Positions 9,346 through 17,570 of a stretch of DNA of 54,239 nucleotides are shown piece after piece. Position numbers and translations under genes: made by a program. Source of the DNA: Bacteroidales bacterium. GTDB taxonomy: Bacteria; Bacteroidota; Bacteroidia; Bacteroidales; Bacteroidaceae. Every line of letters begins with the position of its first letter. The first letter of the stretch is position 1. The notes under the pieces are model-generated. The model was not told the origin of the DNA. It saw nothing but the letters and a program-made list of their open reading frames with translations, and did no database searches. The DNA is taken from positions 1-54,239 of the forward strand of contig SUXT01000007.1 in assembly GCA_015060835.1 (NCBI GenBank), read 5' to 3'.

Positions 9346-9395
9346 TTTTATCTAAAAATGATTATCAAATTTATTACCTAATTGAAATGTTGTTG
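9346..9395 (+). repeat. Degenerate copy of the composite-repeat end
   Basis: The stretch aatgattatcaaatttatta followed by cctaattgaaatgttgttg closely matches 50716-50760 and 54114-54150 in the same orientation. It lies between the HerA-like gene and the IS3 remnant. Confidence 0.65.
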
Positions 9396-9467
9396 AAATT
9401 TAACGTGAATTCGATATTGGACACTCCATCCTTCAACAATTTATACAAACTCCTCCTCTTGTCCAAG

Positions 9468-9580
9468 TGAAGTGCTCCCCAAAAGTTGGACGAGTTAATA
9501 AATAATTTTATTGGTGAAGGGTTCGGTATTCCACCGGGCTCTTTCCTTTTAACCGATATTTTATTCTTTTATTGTTTTAA
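9468..9580 (-). mobile_element. IS3-family insertion sequence remnant (one end)
   Basis: Reading the minus strand, an open frame encodes NNKRIKYRLKGKSPVEYRT then LHQ-stop, the typical C-terminus of IS3-family orfB transposases. Seventeen bases after the stop comes gtccaacttttggggagcac-ttca (9491-9468), a typical IS3-family terminal inverted repeat. In-frame stops appear just upstream of the conserved tail, so only about 110 bp of one end survives. It marks an old insertion beside the HerA module. Confidence 0.75.
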
Positions 9581-9624
9581 ATTCAATAGTTTAAAGAGTT
9601 AAAACTATTCTTTTAGGTAAGGCT

Positions 9625-9810
9625 TTATCGTTCCCTTGTCCTTGCGCCACGCCCTTCTCCACCACCACCACAATCATCATCATCATCTTCACCCCAAACA
9701 GCTTCATTCACATCATCCTGAACAGTTTCATTAATTACATCATCTATCAAGTCATTGATACCTTCAATATTTTGTTCACGACCTTCCGGATAAAATTCTG
9801 AATTACACAT
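9625..9810 (-). CDS. Small acidic protein with Cys/Gly-rich tail (hypothetical)
   Basis: This 61-aa ORF starts at ATG 9810. It has an acidic N-terminal part (INDLIDDVINETVQDDVNEA), then a run of Asp, a single Cys, four Gly and a basic end (CGGGGEGRGARTRER). The Asp and Gly runs come from simple repeats (atc and cca triplets). The split into an acidic helical leader and a Gly/Cys tail is reminiscent of small precursor or tagged peptides, but no modifying enzyme lies nearby. It could also be a chance ORF in a decayed region next to the IS remnant. It is on the same strand as the HerA module, about 315 bases upstream of it. Confidence 0.35.
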   Translation of the reverse strand: MCNSEFYPEGREQNIEGINDLIDDVINETVQDDVNEAVWGEDDDDDCGGGGEGRGARTRER

Positions 9811-10109
9811 AGTATTATTTATTTTAAGTTAATAATAGTTAATTAGAGATAGATAAACCATCAGTTGGTCAGGTGTAGAAATCATTTTATTTCATGGCAA
9901 ATATAATACTTTTAATCGGTTGAACAAAATATTTTTTAACGAACGTAAAATTAAAACGACCGACAAAATTCTCGAACTTTGTGAATGCAAAGATACATTA
10001 CCATTACGCAGTCTTTCTGCGTAGTTCAAAAAAAAATCTGTTTTTTTATTGTTTCTTCAACATTTTCCCGAAAAATAATCGTACATTCGCATTATCAACA
10101 GAGACTACA
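9811..10109. other. Intergenic region upstream of dnaX
   Basis: About 300 AT-rich bases between the small ORF and dnaX. I see no RNA gene. A weak -7-like GAACTTTG occurs at about 9975, but I could not pair it with a convincing -33 box. The ORF track extends dnaX back to 9981 in frame, but that part has no family resemblance. Confidence 0.5.
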
Positions 10110-11930
10110 ATGGGAAACTACATAGTATCGGCGCGTAAATACCGCCCGGACACATTCGACACAGTGGTTGCACAGAAAGCGCTGACCACGACACTGAAAA
10201 ACGCCATACTCACCGGCAAGCTTGCACATGCCTATCTGTTCTGCGGCCCCCGCGGAGTGGGAAAGACCACTTGTGCACGCATATTCGCAAAGACAATCAA
10301 CTGCGAACACCCTACCGCCGCAGGCGAGCCTTGCAACTGTTGCGAATCGTGCCTCGCATTCAACGAGCAGCGTTCGTTCACCATACATGAACTTGATGCT
10401 GCCAGCAACAACTCAGTGGACGACATCAGACAACTGAACGATCTGGTAAGAATCCCGCCACAGGTAGGACGCTACAAAGTGTTCATAATAGACGAGGTGC
10501 ATATGCTTTCACAAGCGGCATTCAACGCTTTCCTCAAAACGTTGGAGGAACCGCCCGCACATGCAATCTTCATCCTCGCCACCACTGAGAAGCACAAGAT
10601 AATCCCCACGATTCTTTCGCGTTGTCAGATATACGACTTCAGCCGCATATCGGGTAGCGACATTATAGAGCACCTGAAAAGCATCGCCGACCGCGAAGGA
10701 ATCAACAGCGAATATGACGCTCTACGCATAATAGCTCAAAAATCAGACGGTTGCATGCGAGACGCCCTCTCACTGTTCGACCAGATGAGCAGTTTCACAC
10801 AGGGCAATCTCACATACGAAAAGGTAATAGAAAGCCTCAACATACTCGACTACGACTGCTACTTCAGATTCACCGAGCAGATACTTGCAGCCGAAACGGC
10901 ACAGTTGCTATTGATGTTCAACAACATACTCGGAAGAGGATTCGAGGGCAACATTTTCATTGCAGGACTCGCATCGCACTTCCGCGACCTTCTTGTAGCC
11001 TGCGACAGTGCAACGCACCGTCTGCTCGAATGTGGCGAGGAGTTGCGCAAAAAATATATAGAACAGGCGGCTAAATGCACACCGCGTTTTCTATTCAAGG
11101 CCATCAAGTTGTGCACCGACTGCGAAATGAATTTCCGCGCGAGCCGCAACAAAAGGCTTCTTGTGGAACTGACAATAATACAGTTGTCACAAATCAACAG
11201 CGAAAACGGCGACGACTCTTCGGGGCGTAGCCCCAAACAGCTTAAACCAATATTCAACAAGATAGCAGCAAGCGAGGGCAACACCCCTCAACAGGCTCCG
11301 GCGACAACAACAGTAACAGCGACCGCAGTAAACACACCGCCCCACGCAGCACAGGAACCGCAAACAGTGAAGCCGACACAAGAAGTACCTCAGCCAACTG
11401 TACTTAGCGGACGACCCGATACACTAAAAAGGGCCGGCGGCAATGGAGCAACCCCATTTGGCGGTATGTTCCGCAGGACGCACAACAACCATTCACAGGA
11501 AAAGCCAGCCGAAGAACAGCATAAAACAATCGGCACAGCGGCAACAGCAGCACCGGAAGCAAAGGTAGCAACTCTGACAAGCGAACAACTGCAGCAAAAA
11601 TGGATGGAATATGCACTGCGCCTGCCGGAGAACGAGCGCGCACTTGCCGACAGAATGAAGATAATCACTCCCGAAATCATCGGAGAGAATCAGTTTGTAA
11701 TAAAGGTAGGCAACAGTCTTGTGATGGAGTTTTTCACAAAGGAGATAAAGGCTATCACACAATACATTGAAGATGGGACAAAATGCCGCAACGTTACCAT
11801 GAAAATAGAGATTGAGGAGCAGCAGACACGCCGTCGCATTTACGACAGAACCGAGCAGTTCAAACTGTTGACAGAGAAGAATCCTACCCTTGAGAAATTG
11901 CGCAAGAATCTCAATCTTGATTTTGCATAA
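10110..11930 (+). CDS. dnaX: DNA polymerase III subunit gamma/tau
   Basis: The clamp-loader ATPase of the replisome, 606 aa. I place the start at ATG 10110 (MGNYIVSARKYRPDTF), the usual N-terminus of the family. The track's 43-residue extension is Phe/Lys-rich and unlike the family. Walker A is GPRGVGKTT near residue 43, followed by the zinc-binding Cys cluster (CEHP...CNCCESC). The DEVHML Walker B is near residue 125 and a sensor LATTEKHKI follows. Domain III follows. Residues of about 390-500 are a Pro/Thr/Ala-rich linker, and the last ~100 resemble the tau C-terminus. I see no obvious slippery site to produce a separate gamma form. It is convergent with the DUF4435 gene, separated by a shared terminator. 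Confidence 0.95.
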   Translation: MGNYIVSARKYRPDTFDTVVAQKALTTTLKNAILTGKLAHAYLFCGPRGVGKTTCARIFAKTINCEHPTAAGEPCNCCESCLAFNEQRSFTIHELDAASNNSVDDIRQLNDLVRIPPQVGRYKVFIIDEVHMLSQAAFNAFLKTLEEPPAHAIFILATTEKHKIIPTILSRCQIYDFSRISGSDIIEHLKSIADREGINSEYDALRIIAQKSDGCMRDALSLFDQMSSFTQGNLTYEKVIESLNILDYDCYFRFTEQILAAETAQLLLMFNNILGRGFEGNIFIAGLASHFRDLLVACDSATHRLLECGEELRKKYIEQAAKCTPRFLFKAIKLCTDCEMNFRASRNKRLLVELTIIQLSQINSENGDDSSGRSPKQLKPIFNKIAASEGNTPQQAPATTTVTATAVNTPPHAAQEPQTVKPTQEVPQPTVLSGRPDTLKRAGGNGATPFGGMFRRTHNNHSQEKPAEEQHKTIGTAATAAPEAKVATLTSEQLQQKWMEYALRLPENERALADRMKIITPEIIGENQFVIKVGNSLVMEFFTKEIKAITQYIEDGTKCRNVTMKIEIEEQQTRRRIYDRTEQFKLLTEKNPTLEKLRKNLNLDFA

Positions 11931-11945
11931 GCCACTATAAAAGAG

Positions 11946-11987
11946 AATGCACCGTGCTTCATCAATGAGCTACGGTGCATTTTTTTC
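11946..11987 (+). terminator. Terminator between dnaX and the convergent operon
   Basis: The hairpin aatgcaccgt / acggtgcatt is followed by a run of T on the plus strand. It lies just after the dnaX stop and just before the end of the DUF4435 gene. Confidence 0.8.
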
Positions 11988-13010
11988 TACATCCCTTTTC
12001 GTTTCATTTTTCTGCAATCCTTCGAGCAGTTTTTCAACATCTGCCCGCAGTTTTTTGTACGGTGCCGAATTCTTATAATTAAGGTTTCTGCGCAGCGCCG
12101 TCATTATATCGCATTGACTGTTCCTATATGCAGATATTTCATTTGTGTACTGCACACGATGATAGGCCAATCTCTGTATCTCATCTTCGCGTGAATGGCG
12201 CAAGGAGCGACAGATGGGGTTAAGGATACGCATCACTACACCATCGACCAGATGATGGCCCTGCATATATAAATAGGTATCCTCTTCGGTTACGCCAAGG
12301 GTTTTTATGTCGTTTTTAAGTTTTTCGTACTTGCCTTTAAGGTCGGGGCGGCGGCGCGATAGAAGGGCTACATTGTGGTCTACTCTGCCGGCAAGCTGCT
12401 TCAAAGCGTGGTCGGGACGACCTATGCTGAATGAGGTAAGGCGCACTATTTCGCAGAATTTAAGCAGCGGCATTGTGGTGAGGTCATGCTCACGATAAAG
12501 GAGCACACTCCACACAAATAGCGGGAAGCAGATGCGGGAATAGAGATGCATCAATTGGGCAATGTCTATCAGTTTTGTGTCATTTAGGGTAGACTGAACG
12601 CATATCTGATGAAGACTTTCGGCGTAGCACTGATAGTTTTCTATGGCGTATGTGTAGGTGTGGAGTATGTAGGGGTTCTCTATCATATTGCGGGAGGTAG
12701 AGGTTGCTCCCTGCAACAGATAATCGTAGTCGCTGTCGACGCAGGCTATCATATTCTTGCCGAATGCTTTACCGAGCATATTCATCATAGCCTGCTTCTT
12801 GCCTTTGGAGAGGTTTGAGCGGGCGGGAAGCATCACTTCGAAGTGGTATTTTTCATTTTCGTACTCATCGAAGAGAGCGCGCCAGAAAGAGATGTCGTCG
12901 TAGCTTTCCACGTAGGCCACTATGCGGTGCTTGGCACTCTTGGGACGGAGTGCATTTGCCGCAGCAACAAATTCGGAGTTCAAGTATGTTGTAAGTGGTT
13001 TGTGCTTCAT
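11970..13010 (-). CDS. DUF4435 (TOPRIM-like) protein, AriB-like
   Basis: I place the start at ATG 13010 (MKHKPLTTYLNSEF), giving 346 aa. The track's 57-residue extension overlaps the ATPase gene and looks non-coding. The N-terminal ~120 residues carry a TOPRIM-like pattern: acidic E in VAYVESYDD (near 35) and the DxD pair in CVDSDYD (92-96). This fits DUF4435, which in the PARIS defence system (AriB) is a nuclease partner of an ABC-type ATPase (AriA). The remaining 200 residues are helical. The gene follows an ABC-type ATPase after 35 bases, in the AriA-AriB order. PARIS activity is not proved: DUF4435 pairs may also be stable chromosomal genes in Bacteroidales, and here the pair sits behind divIC. 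Confidence 0.75.
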   Translation of the reverse strand: MKHKPLTTYLNSEFVAAANALRPKSAKHRIVAYVESYDDISFWRALFDEYENEKYHFEVMLPARSNLSKGKKQAMMNMLGKAFGKNMIACVDSDYDYLLQGATSTSRNMIENPYILHTYTYAIENYQCYAESLHQICVQSTLNDTKLIDIAQLMHLYSRICFPLFVWSVLLYREHDLTTMPLLKFCEIVRLTSFSIGRPDHALKQLAGRVDHNVALLSRRRPDLKGKYEKLKNDIKTLGVTEEDTYLYMQGHHLVDGVVMRILNPICRSLRHSREDEIQRLAYHRVQYTNEISAYRNSQCDIMTALRRNLNYKNSAPYKKLRADVEKLLEGLQKNETKRDVEKNAP

Positions 13011-13045
13011 TGCATCTGCGCGGGCTACGATGTTTAACGAAAAGG

Positions 13046-13870
13046 TTACTGTGTAATATCTGCTATTTCCGTAACTGCATCTATCCACCCATCCATGATT
13101 ATTGCAGGAGAGTGGGTGCAGAGGATTATCTGCACATTGGGGTTCAGGGTGCGTATAAGGGTTATCAACCGCTTTTGCCATTCGATGTGCAGTGATATTT
13201 CGGGTTCATCCATAAAGAGGACTCCCGGTCTATTGTCCTGCACAAGCGCCGTGAGGAGTATCACAAGCAACTGTTTCTCACCTGAAGAAAGTACGTAAGG
13301 GGAAATCCTTTCGCCATACTGCATGAAGTATATTTCGTTGCTGTCGCGGACGATGGTCTTTCCTGTCTCGCTGAACAGTTCGTCTATTAGATCCTGAAAA
13401 AGTCTTTTGGGGCGGGAGAGTTCGGCTGCGGCCTTCTGTTCTTCGGGCGACGGGCTTGTGAGCATTGCTATTATGCGGTTGCCTATGTTCAACTGGTAGT
13501 TGAGGTAGCGGCGTTGCAGTTGGTAGAGTTGCCAGTCGAGTTCGGTGCGCACATTGGCATCGGACATCTTTTCGAGCAGTTCGCTATTGAGTACCGGCCG
13601 GTCGATACTACGTATTACATCAAAGTTTATTATAGTAGCATCAGACGGATGGAATATGAAACGTACGCCATCCTCGGGACGGGCGGTGAGCTTGTGGCTT
13701 CGCAGTATATCGAGCTGCGATGCGGAGCGGTTGATTATGGTACTTTTACCCAATCCGTTGCTGCCGCTGAGAATGTTTACATCGGGACGGAGATTCCACA
13801 GGATGTGCTTGCGGTTGTTCCACAGGGAATCAATCTCTATGCTTTGTATGTATTCGGCTTGCTTTTCCAT
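13046..13870 (-). CDS. ABC-type (SMC/OLD-like) ATPase, AriA-like partner of DUF4435
   Basis: A compact 274-aa ATPase. Walker A is SGSNGLGKST (35-44), the ABC signature LSSGEKQLL (195-203), Walker B VLFMDEPEISL (218-227) and the H-loop ILCTHSPAI (249-257). The N-terminal IQSIEIDSLWNNRKHI is the usual beta-strand start of SMC/AAA_15 proteins. Only about 100 residues lie between the motifs, so it lacks a long coiled-coil arm and is smaller than AriA of described PARIS systems. It likely senses or gates the DUF4435 protein downstream, as in AriA-AriB. It is third in an operon after divIC and a small membrane protein, with 24-base spacing. Confidence 0.8.
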   Translation of the reverse strand: MEKQAEYIQSIEIDSLWNNRKHILWNLRPDVNILSGSNGLGKSTIINRSASQLDILRSHKLTARPEDGVRFIFHPSDATIINFDVIRSIDRPVLNSELLEKMSDANVRTELDWQLYQLQRRYLNYQLNIGNRIIAMLTSPSPEEQKAAAELSRPKRLFQDLIDELFSETGKTIVRDSNEIYFMQYGERISPYVLSSGEKQLLVILLTALVQDNRPGVLFMDEPEISLHIEWQKRLITLIRTLNPNVQIILCTHSPAIIMDGWIDAVTEIADITQ

Positions 13871-13894
13871 AATCTTACCGGTATTAAGGATTGG

Positions 13895-14224
13895 TTATTT
13901 TTCCATTTCTGCGGGGATGCGGAACGAAGTATAGAGCTGCAACAATGCGCCAACAGTCATCGCAACTATCCATTCGTTACGGTGATGGGTAAACATGAGC
14001 ACTCCGGCTGCTATCAGCGCCAATGAACCTATTGTCTGCATGGTTACAAGACGACGCACAACAAAGGTCTTGCCCTTTACCCTGCCGAGGAACTGCATTA
14101 TGGCGAACAGTACGGCACCTGCTGTGTAGAGGTATGAGGCCTCGTTGCTCATGGTCATTTTAAGCATTGCTCCTGCCAGCAGCATTATGGCTCCTGTCAT
14201 TGTCAAGATTCCGCGTATTTTCAT
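13895..14224 (-). CDS. Small four-TM membrane protein
   Basis: This 109-aa hydrophobic protein has four predicted membrane segments (ILTMTGAIMLLAGAML; YTAGAVLFAIMQFLG; TIGSLALIAAGVLMF; IVAMTVGALLQLYTS). It ends in a short charged tail. I do not recognise a functional family; similar short membrane proteins beside divIC seem usual for the order, but I cannot verify this. It follows divIC after 14 bases, so it should be cotranscribed. Confidence 0.75.
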   Translation of the reverse strand: MKIRGILTMTGAIMLLAGAMLKMTMSNEASYLYTAGAVLFAIMQFLGRVKGKTFVVRRLVTMQTIGSLALIAAGVLMFTHHRNEWIVAMTVGALLQLYTSFRIPAEMEK

Positions 14225-14238
14225 TGTCTCTTGCTTTA

Positions 14239-14538
14239 TCAGTCGTCAAATATAAATATCTCTTCGCCCTCTTTGTGCATCTTGTACCGGTCGCGTGCTA
14301 TCTTTTCCATATATACAGGATCGGCATTGAGTTCGTCAAGCTTACGCGAGAGAACATCGTACTCTTCAAGCAGGTCGGACTTTTGGGATTCAAGGGACAT
14401 TATCTCTCTTCGGTTCTGTATGTGCTTCATCATATTGTTTTCGTCAAGAAAGACGATTATTATTAGGAAGGCAATTGTTACAAAGAGGTATTTATGCCTG
14501 AATATCCATATTTTAAGCTGTTCTATACTGTCGTTCAT
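14239..14538 (-). CDS. divIC: Septum formation initiator family protein (DivIC/FtsB)
   Basis: A small bitopic division protein. I use ATG 14538 (MNDSIEQLKIWIFRHKY), giving 99 aa; the 12-residue extension in the track is unlikely. A short cytoplasmic end is followed by one TM (FVTIAFLIIIVFLDE). A periplasmic coiled coil follows (LESQKSDLLEEYDVLSRKLDEL), then the typical YMEKIARDRYKMHKEGEEIF end of the DivIC/FtsB family. These proteins bridge FtsQ and FtsL in the divisome. It is the first gene of an operon running to the DUF4435 gene. Confidence 0.9.
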   Translation of the reverse strand: MNDSIEQLKIWIFRHKYLFVTIAFLIIIVFLDENNMMKHIQNRREIMSLESQKSDLLEEYDVLSRKLDELNADPVYMEKIARDRYKMHKEGEEIFIFDD

Positions 14539-14582
14539 ATTGAAAAGAAACTTTAGGGTGTGCTCTACAGACAAGAGGAATG

Positions 14583-14608
14583 TATCTTTGTCGTTAACGA
14601 CAAAGATA
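14583..14608. promoter_or_regulatory. Perfect 26-bp palindrome with -7 boxes on both strands
   Basis: The sequence reads TATCTTTGTCGTT and continues as its exact reverse complement. Each end is a TATCTTTG, matching the Bacteroidetes -7 consensus TAnnTTTG, so each strand carries one. It lies 45-70 bases upstream of divIC. It could be an operator overlapping the divIC promoter; no clear -33 box was found. Confidence 0.55.
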
Positions 14609-14663
14609 GTATAAAATTTTGGATAAATGGGATTTTTAGAAAATATTGTAAGAAGAGAGAATA

Positions 14664-14745
14664 AAGTCTTTAAGGTCTTTAGAGTCCTTAGGGACCTTAA
14701 AGACCTTAAAGACCCTAAAGACTCTAAAGGCCCTAAAGACCTTAG
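14664..14745. repeat. Inverted arrays of a 9-bp repeat forming a long hairpin
   Basis: About six copies of a 9-bp unit (ACCTTAAAG, ACCCTAAAG, ACTCTAAAG and variants) run from 14694. About three copies in inverted orientation (CTTTAAGGT type) precede them. The halves can pair: GGTCTTTAGAGTCCTTAGGG (14674-14693) with 14713-14732 over about 20 bp with two mismatches. It lies after the manC stop and may end manC transcription. Confidence 0.8.
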
Positions 14746-14756
14746 TTCAAACTGTT

Positions 14757-15851
14757 CTACATAAACTCGTCGCCGAACTTCATGCGGGCATCATTGAGGA
14801 ATTTTCTTATATCTCCCTCCTTACCCTTTTTACATACAAGAAGTACATTTCCGGCATCGGCAATGAGGAGGTCTTCGACATCCTGCATTATTATCAGTTT
14901 ATCCTTAGGAAGAACCACTACGTTGTTGCGGCTGTTGTATGAGATTGTGCGTGTCTTTACAATTACATTACCGTCGCGGTCTTTAGGGATTGTCGTGTAG
15001 AGGGAATCCCATGTTCCGAGGTCGGTCCAACCGAATTTTCCTATCTGCAAATATACATTGTCGGCCTTTTCCATCACCGCATAGTCCATTGATACATTGG
15101 GGAAGGAGGTATAGGCGCTGTATATACGCTTGCGGCGTTCGTCCCTGTCGGGATGCTCTTTGAAGAGATGTTCGAGTGTACCCATCATCTCCGGAAGCAT
15201 TTCTGTCATTGTATCTATTATGGTCTGTACGTTCCATATATATATACCTGAGTTCCAGTAGAATTCGCCACTCTCCATGAATATTTCGGCAAATTCGCGG
15301 ATGGGTTTCTCTGTAAATGTGCGGACTTTATGGAATGTGCCATTTTCGGAGGGCTCAAGCTCCGCTTCGGCCTGTATGTATCCGTATCTTGTTTCGGGAC
15401 AGGTGGGTTTGATGCCTACCACTACCAGCTTTTTGTTTTTCCCCACAAAGTCGAGGCCGTGGTTGATTGTCTCCACGAACATATTTTCATCGAGTATCAA
15501 CTGGTCGGACTGCGCGACAACTATATTGGCATTTGCATTCAGGTTGCGCACATGACAGGCAGCGTAGGCTATGCTGGGTGCAGTACCACGATAGGTAGGT
15601 TCGTGCAGTATCTGCTCCGATGATATTTCGGGGAGCTGCTCCTTTACAAGGTCGGAGTAGTCGCTATTGGTGGATACTATTATATTCTGCCGCGGAACAA
15701 TGCGGCTGTATCGGTCGAATGTCTGCTGCAAAAGTGTTCTGCCACATCCCAACAAGTCCTGAAACTGCTTGGGATATGCCTTCTTGCTCAATGGCCACAG
15801 GCGGCTGCCGATACCTCCTGCCATTATAACACAATACCTGTTGTTATCCAT
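14757..15851 (-). CDS. manC: Mannose-1-phosphate guanylyltransferase
   Basis: It makes GDP-mannose from mannose-1-phosphate and GTP, feeding fucose/mannose-containing glycans and capsule. At 364 aa it is the single-domain form without the C-terminal phosphomannose isomerase cupin. The nucleotide-binding signature AGGIGSRLWPLS is at residues 11-22, followed by KKAYPKQFQDL. Further family landmarks are VVAQSDQLI near 115, ETRYGYI near 155, FTEKP near 178 and FYWNSGIYIW near 198. It lies downstream of asnS (57-base gap) and probably shares its transcript; the 9-bp repeat hairpin follows. Confidence 0.93.
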   Translation of the reverse strand: MDNNRYCVIMAGGIGSRLWPLSKKAYPKQFQDLLGCGRTLLQQTFDRYSRIVPRQNIIVSTNSDYSDLVKEQLPEISSEQILHEPTYRGTAPSIAYAACHVRNLNANANIVVAQSDQLILDENMFVETINHGLDFVGKNKKLVVVGIKPTCPETRYGYIQAEAELEPSENGTFHKVRTFTEKPIREFAEIFMESGEFYWNSGIYIWNVQTIIDTMTEMLPEMMGTLEHLFKEHPDRDERRKRIYSAYTSFPNVSMDYAVMEKADNVYLQIGKFGWTDLGTWDSLYTTIPKDRDGNVIVKTRTISYNSRNNVVVLPKDKLIIMQDVEDLLIADAGNVLLVCKKGKEGDIRKFLNDARMKFGDEFM

Positions 15852-15908
15852 CTTTTCGAAGATATATAGTCTCCTGCGCTCTGCGCAGGAGACCGGGAGA
15901 AATTTATG

Positions 15909-17312
15909 TTAGAATTCTGCGTTGTTGGGGGTACGGGGGAAAGGTATAACATCGCGGATGTTTGACATACCCGTAACGAAGAGGAGGAGACGCTCGAAGC
16001 CGAGTCCGAAGCCTGAGTGGGGGCATGAACCGTAGCGGCGTGTGTCGAGGTACCACCACATATCCTTCATAGGAATGCCGAGTTCCTCAATGCGAGTGAG
16101 CAGTTTGTTATAGTCTGCCTCACGCTCGGAACCACCGATGATTTCACCAATTTTGGGGAAGAGTACGTCCATTGCGCGTACTGTCTTTCCATCCTCGTTC
16201 TGCTTCATGTAGAAGGCTTTTATCTCTTTGGGATAGTCGGTGAGGATTACAGGACGTTTGAAGTGGTGCTCGACGAGGTATCTCTCGTGCTCTGAAGCAA
16301 GATCTACACCCCAATATACGGGGAATTCGAACTTGTGGCCGTCTGCTACTGCCTTTTCGAGTATTTCGATACCCTCTGTGTACTTGAGGCGTACAAACTC
16401 TGTATTCACGATTGAACGCAAGCGCTCGATAAGTTCCTTGTCAATCATATCATTAAGGAACTTGATATCATCCATACAGTTGTCAAGTGCCCATGATACG
16501 CAATATTTTATAAACTCCTCGGCGAGATCCATGTTGTCGACAATGTCGTTGAAGGCAACTTCGGGCTCAATCATCCAGAACTCCGCGAGGTGGCGGGGTG
16601 TGTTTGAATTTTCGGCACGGAATGTGGGACCGAAGGTGTAGATGGCGCCAAGTGCTGTCGCTGCAAGTTCGCCTTCGAGCTGTCCTGATACGGTAAGACT
16701 TGCCTGCTTGCCGAAGAAGTCGTCGTCGTATTTAATAGAACCGTTCTCGTCTTTCTTAAGGTCGTAGAGGTTCATGGTTGTTACCTGGAACATCTGTCCT
16801 GCACCCTCACAGTCTGATGCTGTGATGATGGGTGTGTGGAAGTAGTAGAAGCCTTTGTCGTGGAAGAACTTGTGGATGGCGTATGCCATGTTGTGGCGTA
16901 TGCGGAAGATGGCACCGAAGGTGTTGGTACGGGGACGGAGGTGCGCTACAGAGCGCATGAATTCCATTGTCTGGCCCTTCTTCTGCAAGGGGTAGGTGTT
17001 GTCGCATTCGCCAAGTATTTCGATGGTTGTAGCCTGTATTTCAACACTCTGACCACCGCCGATTGATTCTACGAGTGTACCGTTTACTGAAAGGCAGGTA
17101 CCGGTAGATATTTTCTTTACAAGTTCTTCATCGATTTTTTCAAGGTCGATTACTATCTGTACGTTTTTGATTGTGGAGCCGTCGTTGAGGGCAACGAATG
17201 CAACCTGCTTGCTGCCGCGGCGGGTTCTCACCCAGCCTTTTACGTTTACTTCGGCACCGTATGTGGTGAGACCGAGAAGGTCTGAGATTTTTGTTCGTTT
17301 AATCGTTTCCAT
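15909..17312 (-). CDS. asnS: Asparagine--tRNA ligase
   Basis: A class IIb aminoacyl-tRNA synthetase, 467 aa, charging tRNA-Asn. The N-terminal OB-fold anticodon-binding domain ([20 protein letters not shown]) spans about residues 15-105. The catalytic core follows with motif 2 around [17 protein letters not shown]. Motif 3 is [15 protein letters not shown] near the end. The C-terminus [17 protein letters not shown] is typical of AsnRS. It starts at ATG 17312. About 258 bases of AT-rich sequence without a recognised feature separate it from the rluB-type gene upstream. Confidence 0.96.
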   Translation of the reverse strand: METIKRTKISDLLGLTTYGAEVNVKGWVRTRRGSKQVAFVALNDGSTIKNVQIVIDLEKIDEELVKKISTGTCLSVNGTLVESIGGGQSVEIQATTIEILGECDNTYPLQKKGQTMEFMRSVAHLRPRTNTFGAIFRIRHNMAYAIHKFFHDKGFYYFHTPIITASDCEGAGQMFQVTTMNLYDLKKDENGSIKYDDDFFGKQASLTVSGQLEGELAATALGAIYTFGPTFRAENSNTPRHLAEFWMIEPEVAFNDIVDNMDLAEEFIKYCVSWALDNCMDDIKFLNDMIDKELIERLRSIVNTEFVRLKYTEGIEILEKAVADGHKFEFPVYWGVDLASEHERYLVEHHFKRPVILTDYPKEIKAFYMKQNEDGKTVRAMDVLFPKIGEIIGGSEREADYNKLLTRIEELGIPMKDMWWYLDTRRYGSCPHSGFGLGFERLLLFVTGMSNIRDVIPFPRTPNNAEF

Positions 17313-17570
17313 CTGTTGTTTGTTTTAGGCCGGCACCGTCCGTAGAATAGCGCCGGCCATAAGGGTTGTTCTATAAATTACTAATCTATATTTCTTTTCC
17401 GGGTGTATTCTATTTCGGTCGCTTTTTGTTTTATTTCGGCATCTTCTTCATTTTTACTCAGTTGCAACACAATGGTTGCGCCCTCGTAAAAATAAACAAT
17501 ATACTCAAAATAAACTCAAAAATCGCCTCGAACTAATTTATAGAACCACCCTTAAGGGTTTATTTGTTTA

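Noticed and set aside
9981-10109. Upstream extension of dnaX
   Set aside because: The 43 residues are unlike DnaX, whose usual start MGNYIVSARKYRP lies at 10110.
13011-13181. N-terminal extension of the DUF4435 ORF
   Set aside because: It overlaps the upstream ATPase gene in another frame; a family-like start occurs at 13010.
14664-14745. Possible CRISPR-like array
   Set aside because: Units are 9 bp without spacers and are arranged as opposed arrays; no cas genes nearby.
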